A stretch of 64,000 bases of DNA. Source: Adiantum capillus-veneris (taxonomy: Eukaryota > Streptophyta > Polypodiopsida > Polypodiales > Pteridaceae). The stretch is from positions 90,180,342 to 90,244,341 of the forward strand of contig CM043953.1 in assembly GCA_014529385.2 (NCBI GenBank), given 5' to 3'. The translations under genes were made by a program, and so were the position numbers. The notes under the pieces were generated by a model. It saw only the letters and a list, made by a program, of their open reading frames with translations. It was not told the DNA's origin and made no database searches. Below are positions 1-11,279 of this stretch, one piece after another. The stretch's first letter is position 1, and each line of letters begins with the position of its first letter.

Positions 1-909
1 GGCCTTCAACTTAGGACACGACTTGATCAAGTGATCATTGGATTTACAATAATGGCAACGCATCTTCTTTTTGCCCTTATCACCAGAATTGCCAGACGAA
101 GTACTGCCAGCAGAAGCATTAGGAACATAATTTTTGCCACTCGCAGCAGAACCATAAGAAGTGGCTGCATTACTGTTACCACCCTTTCTTTGAGAAGCAA
201 TAAAAGCCTCTTCAACTGCACGCTGCCTATAAGTCCTGTTTTTTCTGGAAAGTGACTCTTGCAACAGCAATGTGCATAATGCATCAAACTTGACAACTTC
301 TAGATTTCCTTGGGTCATAAGTCTCCAAGTACTAGCAAAAGTCTGGTAGGAATCTGGTAAGGCATCAAGAACAGTCTGCACAAGGGAACTATCTGAAATG
401 ACTTCACCTGCAGAAATAAGCTGCTCATTGATATCCTTGACACTAGCAAGGAAAGTGTCCATATCATCTTCCTCATGCATAATCTTTGACTCCAGCTCTT
501 TACTCAGCAAAGCAATTTCAGCCTCATTGCGGCTTGCATAAAGACCTGCTAGAATATCCCAAGCCTGTTTTGCAGATTTTGCTGAACGGATGTGAGGAAC
601 AATGGTGCGCTTTGCAGACAACGCAATCAATGCATGACAATGCGCATCCTTAACATCCCAACGAGCTTGTTCTACCATAGGCAAAACAACTCTAACAGCT
701 GCAATCCTTGCAACAAGACCTGCAACATCCTCAACATCGCCTACATCCTCAGAACCAGGACGTACATCAATGCCCTGCACAATGTTCCAGACACCCTTTG
801 ACACAAGAACATGTTGCATCATATAAGCCCACATAGGGTAGTTGTCCCCATCCAACCTGTCCTCAGCAGCAAACATCTTGAACACATCTGTGTTGTTGTT
901 GTCAGCCAT
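1..909 (-). CDS. gag: Copia gag (UBN2-type capsid plus zinc knuckle), partial, open at window edge
   Basis: An uninterrupted 303-codon frame starts at an ATG (907-909) 348 bases inside the primer site and stays open to base 1. The N-terminus (MADNNNTDVFKMF) precedes a helical region with the Copia gag pattern: YPMWAYMMQHVL at about residues 30-41, then a long stretch of the UBN2/DUF4219 type (SAKQAWDILAGLYASR). A basic, Ser/Gly/Asn-rich linker leads to one CX2CX4HX4C knuckle (CHYCKSNDHLIKSC) at the very end. The product would be the particle-forming, RNA-binding part of the polyprotein. Protease, integrase and RT would lie to the left of the window. Lack of stops suggests a fairly young copy. 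The N-terminal assignment rests on pattern recognition; the knuckle is explicit. Confidence 0.85.
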   Translation of the reverse strand, partial: MADNNNTDVFKMFAAEDRLDGDNYPMWAYMMQHVLVSKGVWNIVQGIDVRPGSEDVGDVEDVAGLVARIAAVRVVLPMVEQARWDVKDAHCHALIALSAKRTIVPHIRSAKSAKQAWDILAGLYASRNEAEIALLSKELESKIMHEEDDMDTFLASVKDINEQLISAGEVISDSSLVQTVLDALPDSYQTFASTWRLMTQGNLEVVKFDALCTLLLQESLSRKNRTYRQRAVEEAFIASQRKGGNSNAATSYGSAASGKNYVPNASAGSTSSGNSGDKGKKKMRCHYCKSNDHLIKSCPKLKA

Positions 910-1271
910 GGTAAATGTTGCACCCGATGTGAAAATTGCCCAAAAATGGGAGAAACGGAGCGGGAACAACCTGTGCTATATAGCACAAACCATAGAAGAC
1001 TATAAGGCACCTATTATGCAGAAAACAGCACTGACAAAAATTCTGCACAAAATGACGAAATAGCCTGTGCAGTACTGCCTCTAGTGGAAACGGAGGCCGA
1101 AATGAGCCCAAATCAAAATTCTGAGCAGACCAAGCTCTTCGAGCTTGCCCAAAAATTTTGTCGACCTACGATCGCTCGCCAAAGCTCACTGAAATCGAAG
1201 AAAGTGAGCAGGCGTGTGCTGGAGCAGCTGGCGACTAAGCCCGGGAGGGCATGACCTGCTCTGATACCAAT
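910..1271 (-). other. Copia 5' leader with tRNA-Met primer-binding site
   Basis: Minus-strand TGGTATCAGAGCA at 1257-1269 complements the 3' end of initiator tRNA-Met and lies two bases from the LTR. The rest is an untranslated leader of about 350 bases before the gag ATG. No other signal was seen. Confidence 0.8.
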
Positions 1272-1498
1272 TGTTGGAATTAGGGTTGCAGAGAAACACA
1301 CACAGCTTGGAGAAGATGAAGGAAGCTCAAGGCACACAATAGAGAGTGTGTTACTTAGTGTGCAATGGAAAGATAGATAGCCCTAGAGTGATGGGCGTAT
1401 ATACAATGCACGGGGGAAAAAACCTCCTAAAGAGGGAAAAAATGCCCCGGCGGTCCTAGTGTGTTCACACACATCACTACCACATGTATATGGTAACA
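1272..1498 (-). repeat. 5' LTR of the Copia fragment, 227 bp
   Basis: Begins TGTTACC (minus sense) and ends CCAACA, with TGTT/AACA inverted termini. It has the same length as the reconstituted LTR of Copia C (23 + 204 bp). Confidence 0.85.
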
Positions 1499-1912
1499 GT
1501 GACACCCCCTGTCCCCCAATCAATAGTGCATTTGGTGGCTATCATCCACGTTCGTCCTAGATTTATATTACCCTCCATAGTTCCAATAGGCATGACCAAA
1601 AAGTCTTGAGCTACAACCCCATTGTCATGACTGACAAAAGTGTGCCAGATTCCAAAAAATCGAAGTATTTTTCTTGTTGACACCCTTGACTTGGATAATA
1701 CTCTCAGATAGAGGTGGCTTCCCTAACTGACACCACACCGCATATGATAGCAGATTATATTTAGCACCCGTGTCCAATAAGGCGTTATATAGCACTTTTC
1801 CATAGGTGCTGTTTAGCTCAATAGGGTATTGTAGAGGTGTGTCAGATTCCAACCAATCCTTGTCGGCTTCAACGTGGAATGCATGTGTGACTCCAAGGTT
1901 AGCCTCTCGTTT
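1499..1912 (-). pseudogene. Second retropepsin-like domain downstream of integrase in element B
   Basis: Directly after the integrase-frame stop (TGA, 1913-1915), the same frame continues into a protease-like domain. It shows YNALLDTGAKYNLLS (active-site DTG) near 1780-1810 and then, after one frameshift near 1650-1680, a C-terminal part with FLVMP, NINLGRTWM (the ILGRxWL position) and CTIDW. This is the normal two-motif layout of a retropepsin. The frame is cut at 1498 by the Copia LTR. Element B already has a protease upstream of its RT (5898-6446), so this one is extra. It could be a captured domain, an extra 3' ORF, or a remnant of another Gypsy element. Its family assignment is reasonably sure; its role is unknown. 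Confidence 0.6.
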
Positions 1913-3230
1913 TCATCTTATGCGTTGTTGTCGCTCCTTAGCCTCAGCTTGAGCTTGTATCTTCTTCAATTCTATTTGTGCCTTGGCTGCCTTTTTTGTA
2001 TGGATGGCACGTAGCTCCTCTTGGCTTAAAGGATCATAGTATCTTTTAAATTTGCTCCCATTGAGGAATCCAATGGTTTCAACTCCATCAAGAGTCTCCA
2101 CACGAATGGTTCCTTGTGGGGTGATCTCACATACTCTATATGGTCCTTTTCCCGCATATTTCAACTTTTTCTTTCGTTACGCACTCCATACATAAGGACT
2201 TTATCACCAACATTGATATCTTTATTCTTTAGATGACGGTCAAACCATTTCTTCCTCCTATCTTTCTCCACAAATGCATTTTGCACAGCTAATTGCCTCT
2301 CTTCATCTAGCCTTTCAAGGATATATAATCGCTCAACTAAGGGGTTACCATCCCAACCTTCTTGAGAAGCTACTCGAAGACTAGGAATGACAAACTCCCA
2401 TGGCATAACCGCTTCTTGGCCATACACCATCTTGAATGGTGTGTAGTTAATGGCAACTTTGTATGCAGTACGATAAGCCCATAGAGATGATGTAAGCTTT
2501 AAATCCCAATCTGTGCGATGAGCTTCCACCATTTTGGTTAAGATAGAGATTAAGGTCTTATTGGTGCTCTCAGCTTGGCCATTTGCTTGTGGATAATAAG
2601 GTGTGGACGTATGGTGAGCTATCATAAAGTTGGTAGTGAGTTCTTTTATTACTCCATTTATAAAATGAGTACCATTGTCACTCACAATCTCAAAGGGACA
2701 ACCAAATCTTGTAATAATGTTCTCAAAGAGAAACTTGGCAGTTGACCTCTCATCGGCTTTACGTGTCACCCTGGCTTCCGCCCACTTTGTCACATAGTCA
2801 GTGGCAATGATAATATATCGAGATTGAGTGCTACGAGCTGCCGGACTAATTGGGCCTACAAAGTCCAAATCCCATTTTTCAAATGGTTGAGTCACTTTAA
2901 CAGGATGTAAGGGCATCCTATCCTTTCGTTGTGTGATCTTGTAACGTTGGCATTCATCATATCCTTTTGCAAAAAGTGATGCATCCTTGAATAAGGTAGG
3001 CCACCAATAGCCAGATTGCAACACCTTTCTAGCTGTTAGTTCCCCTGAGAAATGTCCGCCGGCTATACCCATGTGGGCTTCTTGCAATATGTATAAATAC
3101 TCATCCTCACGGGCACAACGTCTAAGAATATCATCCTTCCCTAGCCTGTAGAGAGTTCCTGCAATGAGAGAGTAAGGTTCACATTCTTTTAACAGTTTTT
3201 GAGCTATGTCTTTACGAAGCTCTTTGGGGG
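1913..3230 (-). pseudogene. pol-IN: Integrase of Gypsy element B (frameshifted)
   Basis: Would catalyse insertion of the cDNA. The N-terminal zinc-binding part includes HMGIAGGHFSGELTARK and CQRYK. The catalytic core has WDLDFVGP (first D), VSDNGTHF (second D) and, 35 residues on, PQANGQAESTNK (the E), so the DD35E triad is intact. SSLWAYRTAYK and FKMVYGQEAVMPWE are typical of plant Gypsy integrases. The C-terminal part (YAGKGPYRVCEITPQGT) is in another frame, with the shift near 2161. At the 5' side a shift near 3210-3230 separates it from RNase H. It ends at a TGA followed in frame by a second protease-like domain. Confidence 0.85.
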
Positions 3231-4948
3231 AAAACCATTAATTAGAAAGTTCACAATCTTCTCACTCCATTCAGGTATGGTTTCGACTAAGAATAGAGAA
3301 GTATCGGGCAACTCATCATCGACTCCAGTAGGGGCTTCACCATTGGGTATGCGAGACAATTGATCAGCCATGACATGTCTTTTACCAGGTCTCACCACAA
3401 CGGTAAAATCAAACTCAAGGAGAATTAACAACCATCGTGTAATTCTTCCCGTGGAACAAGGTTTATTTACTAGATACAACAAGGCTTGATGATCAACATA
3501 GAACACAAACTTGTTGGCCAGAAGGTAGTAGCGAAATTTCTTCACTGCATAAATCATACCTAAACCTTCTCGCTCTGTAGTGGTGTAGTTTCTCTCAGCA
3601 TCATTCAACTGACGACTTGCAAAGCTAATGGGGTAGTCCAGTTTATGTTCTCCTTGTTAAGCTAGAACACACCCAATAGCAAATTTCGATGCATCAATAT
3701 GCACATGAAAAATTACATTCCAATCGGGCACTCGTAGAATAGGAGCATAGTCAAGGTCTTTTTCAATGACTCATAAGCATGGTCACACTCCACAGTCCAT
3801 TGGAACTCAATAAGAAGCTTGTACAAAGGACGAGCTATCTCGGCAAAGTTTAAAATAAACCGTCGGTAATAACCAACATGGCCCATGAACCTTTGAACTC
3901 CTTTATAGTTTGTAGGTGGTGGCAATTCAGCAATGGCTTTAATTTTTCCCTCATTTGTGGAAATCCCATTTTTTGACACTATATGTCCTAAAATGACTCC
4001 ATGTTTAACCCAGAATTGACATTTGAAAGGGTTTAAGGAAATACAATACAATCTACACTTCTCAAACACTTTTCGTAAGCATGATAGGTGTTCTTTCCAA
4101 GAGGAATAAACACAAAGGTCATCTAAGAAAACTTCACAAAACTCCCTCAAATATTCTCTAAAAGCAGTGTTTATTAATCTTTGAAAGGTAGCAGGGGCAT
4201 TGGTTAAGCCAAAAGCCATAACACGAAATGCAAACACTCCAAATTTGGTTATAAAGGCTACTTTAGCTTGGTCCTCCAACGCAATTGTGATTTGATTGTA
4301 TCCAGAGTACCCATGTAAAAAGCTATAAGCTTCCTTCCCTGCAACTCTTTCAAGCACGTGTTCTGAATATGGCAAGGGGTAATGGTCCCTCCTAATGGTG
4401 GCATTGACCTTCTTGAGATCCACGCACACTCTGAGTTTCCCATTCTTTTTTGGCACAATCACTATTGGGGACACCCATTCTGAGTGCTCAATAGGGTATA
4501 TGAATCCGCATTCCACAAGCTTTTCAATCTCTTCTTGAACAATTTTTGCATATTTAAGATTCATTGGGTAGGGTCGTTGCTGAACTGGTTTAGCCATGCT
4601 ATTCATGGGGATTGTGTGTTGCACCGCGGAAAGTGGAACACCTTTCATATCATGATAAGTCCAGGCAAATATATTCCTGAATTCCTTGAGAAGTTCTTTA
4701 AGTACACACTCCTCAGTCTCGGTCAAATCTTGGGCAATGAAAACAGGTTTAGACTCTTCTCCTTGGTCTACTAACTCTATTTCCTTAACTATCGTTGGAC
4801 CATCATAGGCTCCATTGCTCCTATCGATAGGCTTTCTTTGAGCCTTTGTATACACAACCTTACGTTTCTCTGTGGTATAGGATTTGAAATGTTCAGGTGC
4901 AGGGTGTAAGTTTGTGGAGTCCTGTTGATCTATGGACTGTGATTTCAC
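3204..4948 (-). pseudogene. pol-RT/RH: Reverse transcriptase and RNase H of Gypsy element B
   Basis: The first frame (4948-3713) holds RT motifs in order: PYPMNLKYAKIVQEEIEKLV, EWVSPIVIVPKKNGKLRVCVD, MAFGLTNAPATFQRL, and the catalytic FLDDLCVYS in place of the usual F/YxDD, then LGHIVSKNGI and FMGHVGYYRRFI. RNase H begins near 3710 and continues in a second frame (3608-3204) with DHQALLYLVNKP and ADQLSRIPNGE, the usual end of a Gypsy RNase H. The break at about 3610-3713 includes at least one stop. Only one RNase H is seen here, unlike element A. Confidence 0.9.
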
Positions 4949-5130
4949 TTCCGATTCCTTTTGTTGTTGAGCTAACTCTCAATTTTTTCGTCTCCTTACA
5001 GTACGGCTCAACTTTGGCTTCTCTGTAGCCTCTAGGTGTGCGATGTCAATGTGTTGTGGACTACACCACATAACTCTTTGAACGTATTCACCCCAGTTAT
5101 CTACCAACTTTCGATGAGCATCACATGCCC

Positions 5131-6446
5131 CTATATAATTAAGCCATTTTGCGGTAGATTTCTTTCATTTATTCTAGCATGCACATTTGCTAGATATCGT
5201 CGCCTCTTAGATCTCTTACTCTTCTTGTTTAATTCTCGATTACGACCGATCTCTAGTGAAGAGTCACTAGATGAATCACTACTTGTGTCTTCTGCTCCCT
5301 TGGATAGATTGTCATCTAGGTTACCACTGGGCCGTGAATGGTTTGTCCCCACATTTGCATAAAGATTTAACTCAGATTATTCGTCCTCATAGTCAATTTC
5401 AACTGATGATTCTGACCCCAAATCGTGTGGGCTATAGTCTTGTGAGGCACTACTGGTTCCAATGCCAGTCAAACTTTCATCTTGTAGATCATCAGAAGCT
5501 ATATGCATTGCTTCTAGCATATTTAAGGGTGCAAGTGGTGGTATTTCATCCCCCTCAGGTGTTACCCAGGTTGTCCCCCTATTTCCCCAAGTGTCTATGG
5601 ATGCTACTAGGTGGACCCAATCCACATTATCCGACTCAGTCATCCCAGGTAGTACATCCATATAAGGAGAATCTTTCCCAACATCAGTGTCCACTTTACA
5701 CGTGTAACAATACTGCAATGGGGCCGAGTGAGCTGTGGTGTCAGATCTATGATCAATTATAAACCTGTTTCCTAGAGGATGTGCTCGACCAGTCACAAGA
5801 TCCACTCGAATGACAGAATCTTGGAACTGCAAGTAGACATGGTTTTTAGACCAGTCATGCACCATTTTTGCTTCCCTCATGAAAGGACATCCTAAGATCA
5901 TCTCCGATGCCATAGTGTGTTTGAGAAATCCATAACAATAAAGGTAACTCTTATTTTATGTCCAAAGACCTTGATCTTGAGATCTTCTAGCATCCCAATA
6001 GGTTTAACGATAGACCCATTGGCCATCTTCACTACAATGGTTGTGGTCGCAAGGTGAGGTCTTCCCATAGTTTCCCAGAAATTTTTAGTCACAATGCTAA
6101 CCCCAGCGCCACCATCAAGGATTCCCTTCACAGTTAATCCCTTAGTAGTGATTGGTATGGTCGCATTGGATTCATCACCTTCAAAGTATTGTCCCAACTT
6201 GTTAACAGGTATTTCTATAACAAGGTTCTCATCTAGGTTGGGTTGTGGATCTAAGTGTTCCTCCTCTATTGGCATCTCCCCAGCTCCATCCATCTGTGCA
6301 AATGGTGGTAGCCCAAACTTTAGTTCTTCATTGAGGAAGGCTCGAAGAGTTGAGACTAGCTCAGGGTCTTTATATAGTTTGGACATGATGGTGGTTCTAA
6401 CTTCTGAAGACATGAAATCCATCAATTTGGCAATGTTTAACGGCAC
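5131..6446 (-). pseudogene. pol-PR: Aspartic protease and protease-RT linker of Gypsy element B
   Basis: The frame 6446-5898 carries the retropepsin active site as VKGILDGGAGVSIVTKNF, that is D-G-G rather than D-T/S-G, followed by MANGSIVKPIGMLEDLKI. A frame change near 5900-5913 leads to MILGCPFMREAKMVHDW, the second retropepsin motif. After that come acidic/serine-rich linkers (stretches such as SSDSSSDSSLEIG at 5131-5352) up to the RT. The product would cleave gag-pol. Threonine-to-glycine at the active-site loop occurs in both Gypsy elements here (element A has YVDGGAQ), so it looks lineage-typical rather than a defect. Confidence 0.7.
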
Positions 6447-6889
6447 CTTTGGACTTCAGTCCCTTGACGTGGGGAAGATGGGATCTCCATTTCTTCGATA
6501 GGATCAGGTAGTCCCTCTGTAAACATTCTTTCCATAAAGAAGTGAGTACGCCCACTTTCCCATGATTTTAAGTCACTTTCTTCTTGGATGACACTAGGTA
6601 TGGCTAAGGGTTTATGGACTTGGTGAGGTTGATGTTGCATAGGGAACACGGTGTCTGTAATCTGGATCTGCCTAGGTGCTGGTTCTAGATCCCTTTGGGT
6701 ATCTTCTACCAAACTCCTTAATTGCTTGACTCGCTCACTCTCCTCTGTAGGGTTTAGATAAGTTCCTATCTTCTTCTTGGATCCTGGCCATTGTGGCTCA
6801 TGATGATCTTCCTTGTTGGTTTCTATCTTAGTGGTCGTTTTGGTCTCCATGGTTTCACCTGAATCAGAATCCTCTTCTGCGTCGTTCAT
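6437..6889 (-). pseudogene. Gag-pol spacer region of element B
   Basis: A 150-codon acidic frame (DAEEDSDSGETMETKTTTK near the start) between the zinc-knuckle region and the protease. It has no recognisable domain. It overlaps the protease frame by ten bases in another phase, consistent with a frameshift in a once continuous polyprotein. Confidence 0.45.
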
Positions 6890-6985
6890 ATATACGGGGT
6901 CGTCACCAGTCCCTATGTTGGTCTTTGAACTGGGGTCTGACTTCGCTGCTTTTTGCGATCTCTTTCTTCGTGTTTTCTTCTTTTT

Positions 6986-7872
6986 CTAAGATTGGGCAGT
7001 TGATGTCGTGTCTCTTTCCTCAAGAGTATAATTTTGCTTTTGGAGCATTGATCGTGTGAGTACATTTACTGGTACCACAGGTGTACTTTGTGATGGTTCC
7101 TCGGTAACTTCAATCAAGTTTAATGGCGTGATCTTCGGTGCATTCGGATTATTTGGACATTGGGCAATCAAATAATCTATGCCACATCGATTACACATGA
7201 GTATCGGCATTGTAGACGTGCTCGCTTGATTGGTTTGCATTAGTGTGGCGTTCTTTTGTAGCCTAATAGGACACTCGGCTACACAATGTGGACCTCCACA
7301 CTCATAGCATGGAACAGGTGGTCTCATAGTTCTGTAGTTGATATTTTGGCCTCTTGCCTCAAGAGCAGCTACTTGATATACAGGTTTGACTTGTCCCCAA
7401 TAGTCCTCCATGTATTGTGGACTTTCTTCAAGTACATCCATCCCATAGGCAATATTAGGATCTATATCTTCCTCACAGCCTTCCAAACAAGAAATAGATG
7501 ACTCACAGCCCACTTGATTCACAGAAATGATTCTCGGATGTGGTGGTTGCGATCCTAGCACTGGAGGTGGTAAAGGTGTTGTTTGAACAACATTTTGGGC
7601 CCTAGGGACCATCTGTTGTGATGTTTGTTCAAGAGGTGGGGCCGGCATCAATGCAGGCACTCGAGGTGTGTATGTCCATGCTAAGGTTGGTCTATTGGCC
7701 ATGGTCTATTGGCCATTGCGCGCTTAAACATTATGCAATCCTTAGCTTGATGACCATACCTCCCACAGGCATTGCAGTTCCCATTGAATTTTACTCTAAA
7801 AGTAGGGCATTCACTAGTACTATGTGGTCCATAGCATACTGAGCACCATTGTTGCTCCCTTCTTGGATACAT
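6986..7872 (-). pseudogene. gag-NC: Nucleocapsid region of element B with four zinc knuckles
   Basis: Two overlapping frames carry four Cys-rich knuckles: CSVCYGPHSTSEC, CNACGRYGHQAKDC, CYECGGPHCVAEC and CNRCGIDYLIAQC. Only the second has the standard CX2CX4HX4C spacing. The first and third are CX2CX3HX4C, and the fourth has Tyr at the His position. They would bind RNA in the particle. A frame change lies near 7680-7702. The region between knuckles 2 and 3 is Pro/Gln-rich, and a Ser/Thr-rich tail follows knuckle 4. Confidence 0.75.
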
Positions 7873-7974
7873 GTGATTGTTTTGCGGAGCACGATTGTCT
7901 CTCAGACTCTCTTGAATAGCCTTGGTGAGAAGTCATCTCAGATATCTTTGGCTCCTTAGCAATAGGCTTTAGGG

Positions 7975-8691
7975 TCATTGGCTGATGCCCCGATGCTTGT
8001 GACCTAATAGATTAGACTCAACAGACATTCTTTCTCCTTGAATCATTAAATTATCCTCCAATTGGATCGCATTGGTGGTGACTACTTCCCAAGTGGTGAT
8101 ACCTCTAATGACTAAGCCATTGTAGATATCCTCATGTCGTAATCCCCTAATGAACCTATCAAGCAATTGGTTATTGTTGAAGCACTCATTTGGATTACAT
8201 CGAGAATTCAAATGCTTCAAGCGACTTTTAAAGTCTCTCACCGACTCTCCTTCCTCTCGTTGGGCTTTCTGGAGCTGAGAGGCTACATCCCAAAGTACTC
8301 CCTCTCGTATGTATTCTTTTAAGAACAGTCTCCTAAGATTAGGATAAATCGTTTTTTCTTCCACCCTTAGGGTTCTATACCAATCCCCAGCCTTTCTACT
8401 TAAGGTTAGGCTTAAATCATTGCTCTTATGCAGGTCATTGTGTTCTCCTAGAGAATCGCATATTTGTTCAAACACTTCGATATGCTTTCTCACATCCCCG
8501 TCTCCACTAAATTTTTGTGTGAGCTTGGCTATTTGTACTGCCTTACTTCTAGGCTCTCTATCAGGCGCGTTACGCATATTCTCATCAATAGATCGACTGA
8601 TAGCTTGAGCAAATGTTGCCAAGTCACCTAACTGAGCAGGCATCGTGGGTGGAGGTGCTCCAGAGACTACATGTGGAGTAGGTATTGGCAT
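7975..8691 (-). pseudogene. gag-CA: Capsid-like gag domain (Retrotrans_gag) of element B
   Basis: A 238-codon frame with the core pattern of plant Gypsy gag: FSGDGDVRKHIEVFEQICDS, AGDWYRTLRVEE, LRRLFLKEYIREG, EGESVRDFKSRLKHL and LLDRFIRGLRHEDIYNGL. It is out of phase with the 476-codon frame upstream, so at least one indel lies near 8700. It would form the particle shell. Confidence 0.8.
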
Positions 8692-8720
8692 TGGCTTGGC
8701 GCATAGGAAGCCCTTGGGTT

Positions 8721-10151
8721 CTACGTTGGGTACGATGTTGTGCCATGTGGTGGTCCTAAGTTCATATGTGTGGCCCTAGGCATAGCAGACGTCGGATGTG
8801 ACATGCTAATGCTAGCCGGTATAGCCCCATGGCAATAAGAGCTTGGGTGTTGTGGTTGTGGAGCATAGGTTGCTGAAACAATGGGAGGAGTAGAGACTAC
8901 ATGAGTACGATGACCCATAGGTGCATACGATTGGTACACACTTGTAGGTATTGTTGCAGGCATTGAGCTACCATGTAGCGGTGCTTTACTAACAAATGAG
9001 GTCGATGGCGTGTGTCTCGGCATGCCCATCATTGGGGTAGGCATGGTAGCTATGGTGTCATCAAGGGAAAGATGAGCTAGACATGGAAAGGTGAAGCTAT
9101 CACTTGTGGGCTCAGATTGCACTGAGACCCCTGGCGAAACAACATATGGAGGATCCATCGGACTTACCGAGGGAGTCTCCATTTGCGATAAGGTCGGTTG
9201 TTTAGCCTTCCCTGTATCCAAGAATCTCATGAGACCCGTTGAAGGCACGTTGATCCCCTTATTCTGTCTCTCTAACTCAATGACCCTACTGATGACCTCA
9301 CTAACTCTTTGTTGTTGATCCTCCACACTAGTAGCGCCCATTGTGGATTGTAGGACATCTAACCACCCCACGTGATAGGTGTGACCTGTGTATTGGTCGA
9401 TCAGAGTTTCCGTTTGTAGTTCGTACTCCGAGTTCTCATTTAAGAACACTCCATCTAGGATTGAGGTGCTAGGCGTGTCCTTTGAGCTAGATGCAATGTT
9501 GCTTTCTAGGAGTTGGCCCTTAGCGGTTGCTAAGTCAGAAGCACTTGATTGCTCTCTTAGCAAGGATATTGACATAGGGGCTTTCGCTTTTAACTCTCTT
9601 CGTTGCTCCGCCTTGCGTAAGCTCTCGACTTCCTTTTCCCTCGCTGCAAGGATATATCGCTCAACCTCTTGCACTTCGGCAAGGCTTCTACCATCGGGTA
9701 ATATGATCTCGAAGGGAAATAACTCTGAAGAGTCAGGAGGTGCAGTGAATGAAGTATTCACGTGCACATTCTCTAACGGTATAGGGTCTACGTTGGTCAC
9801 GAATGGAGAATTTACTTTCCCACCCCCCTCATTTACATCATTAGCTCCATGTTCGGAGCAAGTGGCTCTACTAAAGGTTTCCTTCAGGCGGCTAAGCACG
9901 CTCGGCCCGAACCGCGGGCCCATGGCATGCATGTCTTGGCTTGAGCTATCGGGATTAGGCATTGGGAAACCCTCCATGACGTCGTAGTCAGAGGAAGAGT
10001 CACTAGCCGCTATATTCAGGTCTTGGTTTGTACTACCTTGGGTCCCCGCCGAGGGCCCGGAACCTAAAGTAGGTGGATATTGAGAACTCGCGTAAGTCGA
10101 AATTCTCTCTAGTTTCTCTCTCTCTAGCACACGACCAGAGCGCAGATGCAT
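8721..10151 (-). pseudogene. N-terminal extension of element B gag, 476 codons, function unknown
   Basis: A long open frame starts at a good ATG (MHLRSGRVLEREKLER) just after the leader. MxLRSGR-type starts are common in plant Gypsy gag. It is rich in Ser, Pro and Thr, with a charged helical stretch (AEVQEVERYILAAREKEVESL, roughly residues 155-175) and a Met/Pro/Ser-rich C-terminus. No conserved domain was recognised. It is probably a disordered or coiled-coil N-terminal gag part, joined originally to the capsid frame at 8691 and now out of phase with it. An unbroken frame of this length in an otherwise broken element is notable. Confidence 0.6.
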
Positions 10152-10966
10152 GTGCGTTTGACACCCTACAAGCGTCGACGAATAACCTCGAAGGTTAACC
10201 GCTTACCTTTTTTAAACGTCCGTTTTCACTCGTGTTTTTTACGTTTTTAATGTTATTTTAATGTTTTTTAATGTTTGATTTTTTTTATTAAAGTGTGTGA
10301 TAGCTCAAAACGAGCGTATCACTTAAAGGGTTGCTGTGTGCACTACAGCACAATGTTCGGGCATCTGAAGTTCCGTTGGTCCTCAAAAAATCGATTTTTA
10401 GCAACGTGTCAAGCTAAAATTCGTCTTTTTAAAAGGCGACTGAGGCCTAGGCCTGAGCGTGAGCGTGAGCTTGGGCTTGGGTCTGGGCTTGGGTCTAGGA
10501 GATATTCCCGATCCCGGTCCTACCTTTAAAGATTTTAATTTTTTTTATTTTTATTTTTTTAAGAATAAGGTCATCGCGGCCTACGCGAGAGCACACACAC
10601 TCTATCTACCAACTTCTAACTAATACACCTACTGTTACACACTAACACACTCTATTAGCTCTCACATATCTACTTCCTACTTACTGTACACAGAAAACTA
10701 ACAACCTTAGTACACATACAAATAAACACAGTACCTTTGAAAACTCCATTAACAAAGAAAACTAACAACCTTAATACACAGAGAATAAACACAGTACCTT
10801 TGAAAACTCCATTAACAAAAAAACACACAGTATAACAACAAATCCCTCTTCTCAACACACACACCCTCCTTCCTTACCTTTCCTACAATTGAAATTGCAC
10901 CACAAAAGAAGCACAGAGTGCCATTCAAGCTTAGTGTATGGCAATCCCCGGCAACGGCACCCAAAA
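10152..10966 (-). other. Leader of element B with primer-binding site and a 64-bp tandem repeat
   Basis: The minus strand at about 10943-10963 reads GGTGCCGTTGCCGGGGATTG. This is one mismatch from the TGGCGCCGTTGCCGGGGA site used by Athila-like elements (Asp-tRNA complement), immediately inside the LTR. A two-unit direct repeat with a 64-bp period lies at 10693-10820. A short Gly/Leu-like purine repeat (GAGCTTGGGCTTGGG) is at 10460-10500. The rest is AT-rich, with no gene seen. Confidence 0.7.
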
Positions 10967-11193
10967 TGTGCGCGTATGTCGCACGTGTCAATGCAAGGAA
11001 CTTGCCGATACACCACGTGCGAGCCACAAATGGCTCCAGGCACGCAACAATCCTAAACTAGTAAGCTCAAAGATGGCGTTGGTGTGTCACTCACCGCTCT
11101 ACGCTTGCTACGTGGAGGATTCCTCGCCGCAAAGAAGAGGGAGACGCCGCTATGCCGCACTCAACCGCCTCGCCGCCATCGTGCCGCCGCAAT

Positions 11194-11279
<86 letters not shown>

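Larger units (their letters stand above)
1..1498 (-). mobile_element. Copia LTR retrotransposon, 5' part (Copia C family), cut by window edge
   Basis: Read on the minus strand the order is a 227-bp 5' LTR, a tRNA-Met primer site, a 362-bp leader and a gag frame that runs off the window. The LTR closely matches the split LTR at 22461-22483 plus 28061-28264 and the LTR at 63229-63452, so three members of one family lie in this window. It sits inside the 3' part of Gypsy element B: the base after the LTR (1499) is in that element's protease-like coding sequence. The target duplication cannot be tested because the other end lies outside. Confidence 0.85.

Noticed and set aside
9388-9987. 199-codon plus-strand frame
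   Set aside because: Shadow of the element B gag frame on the opposite strand.
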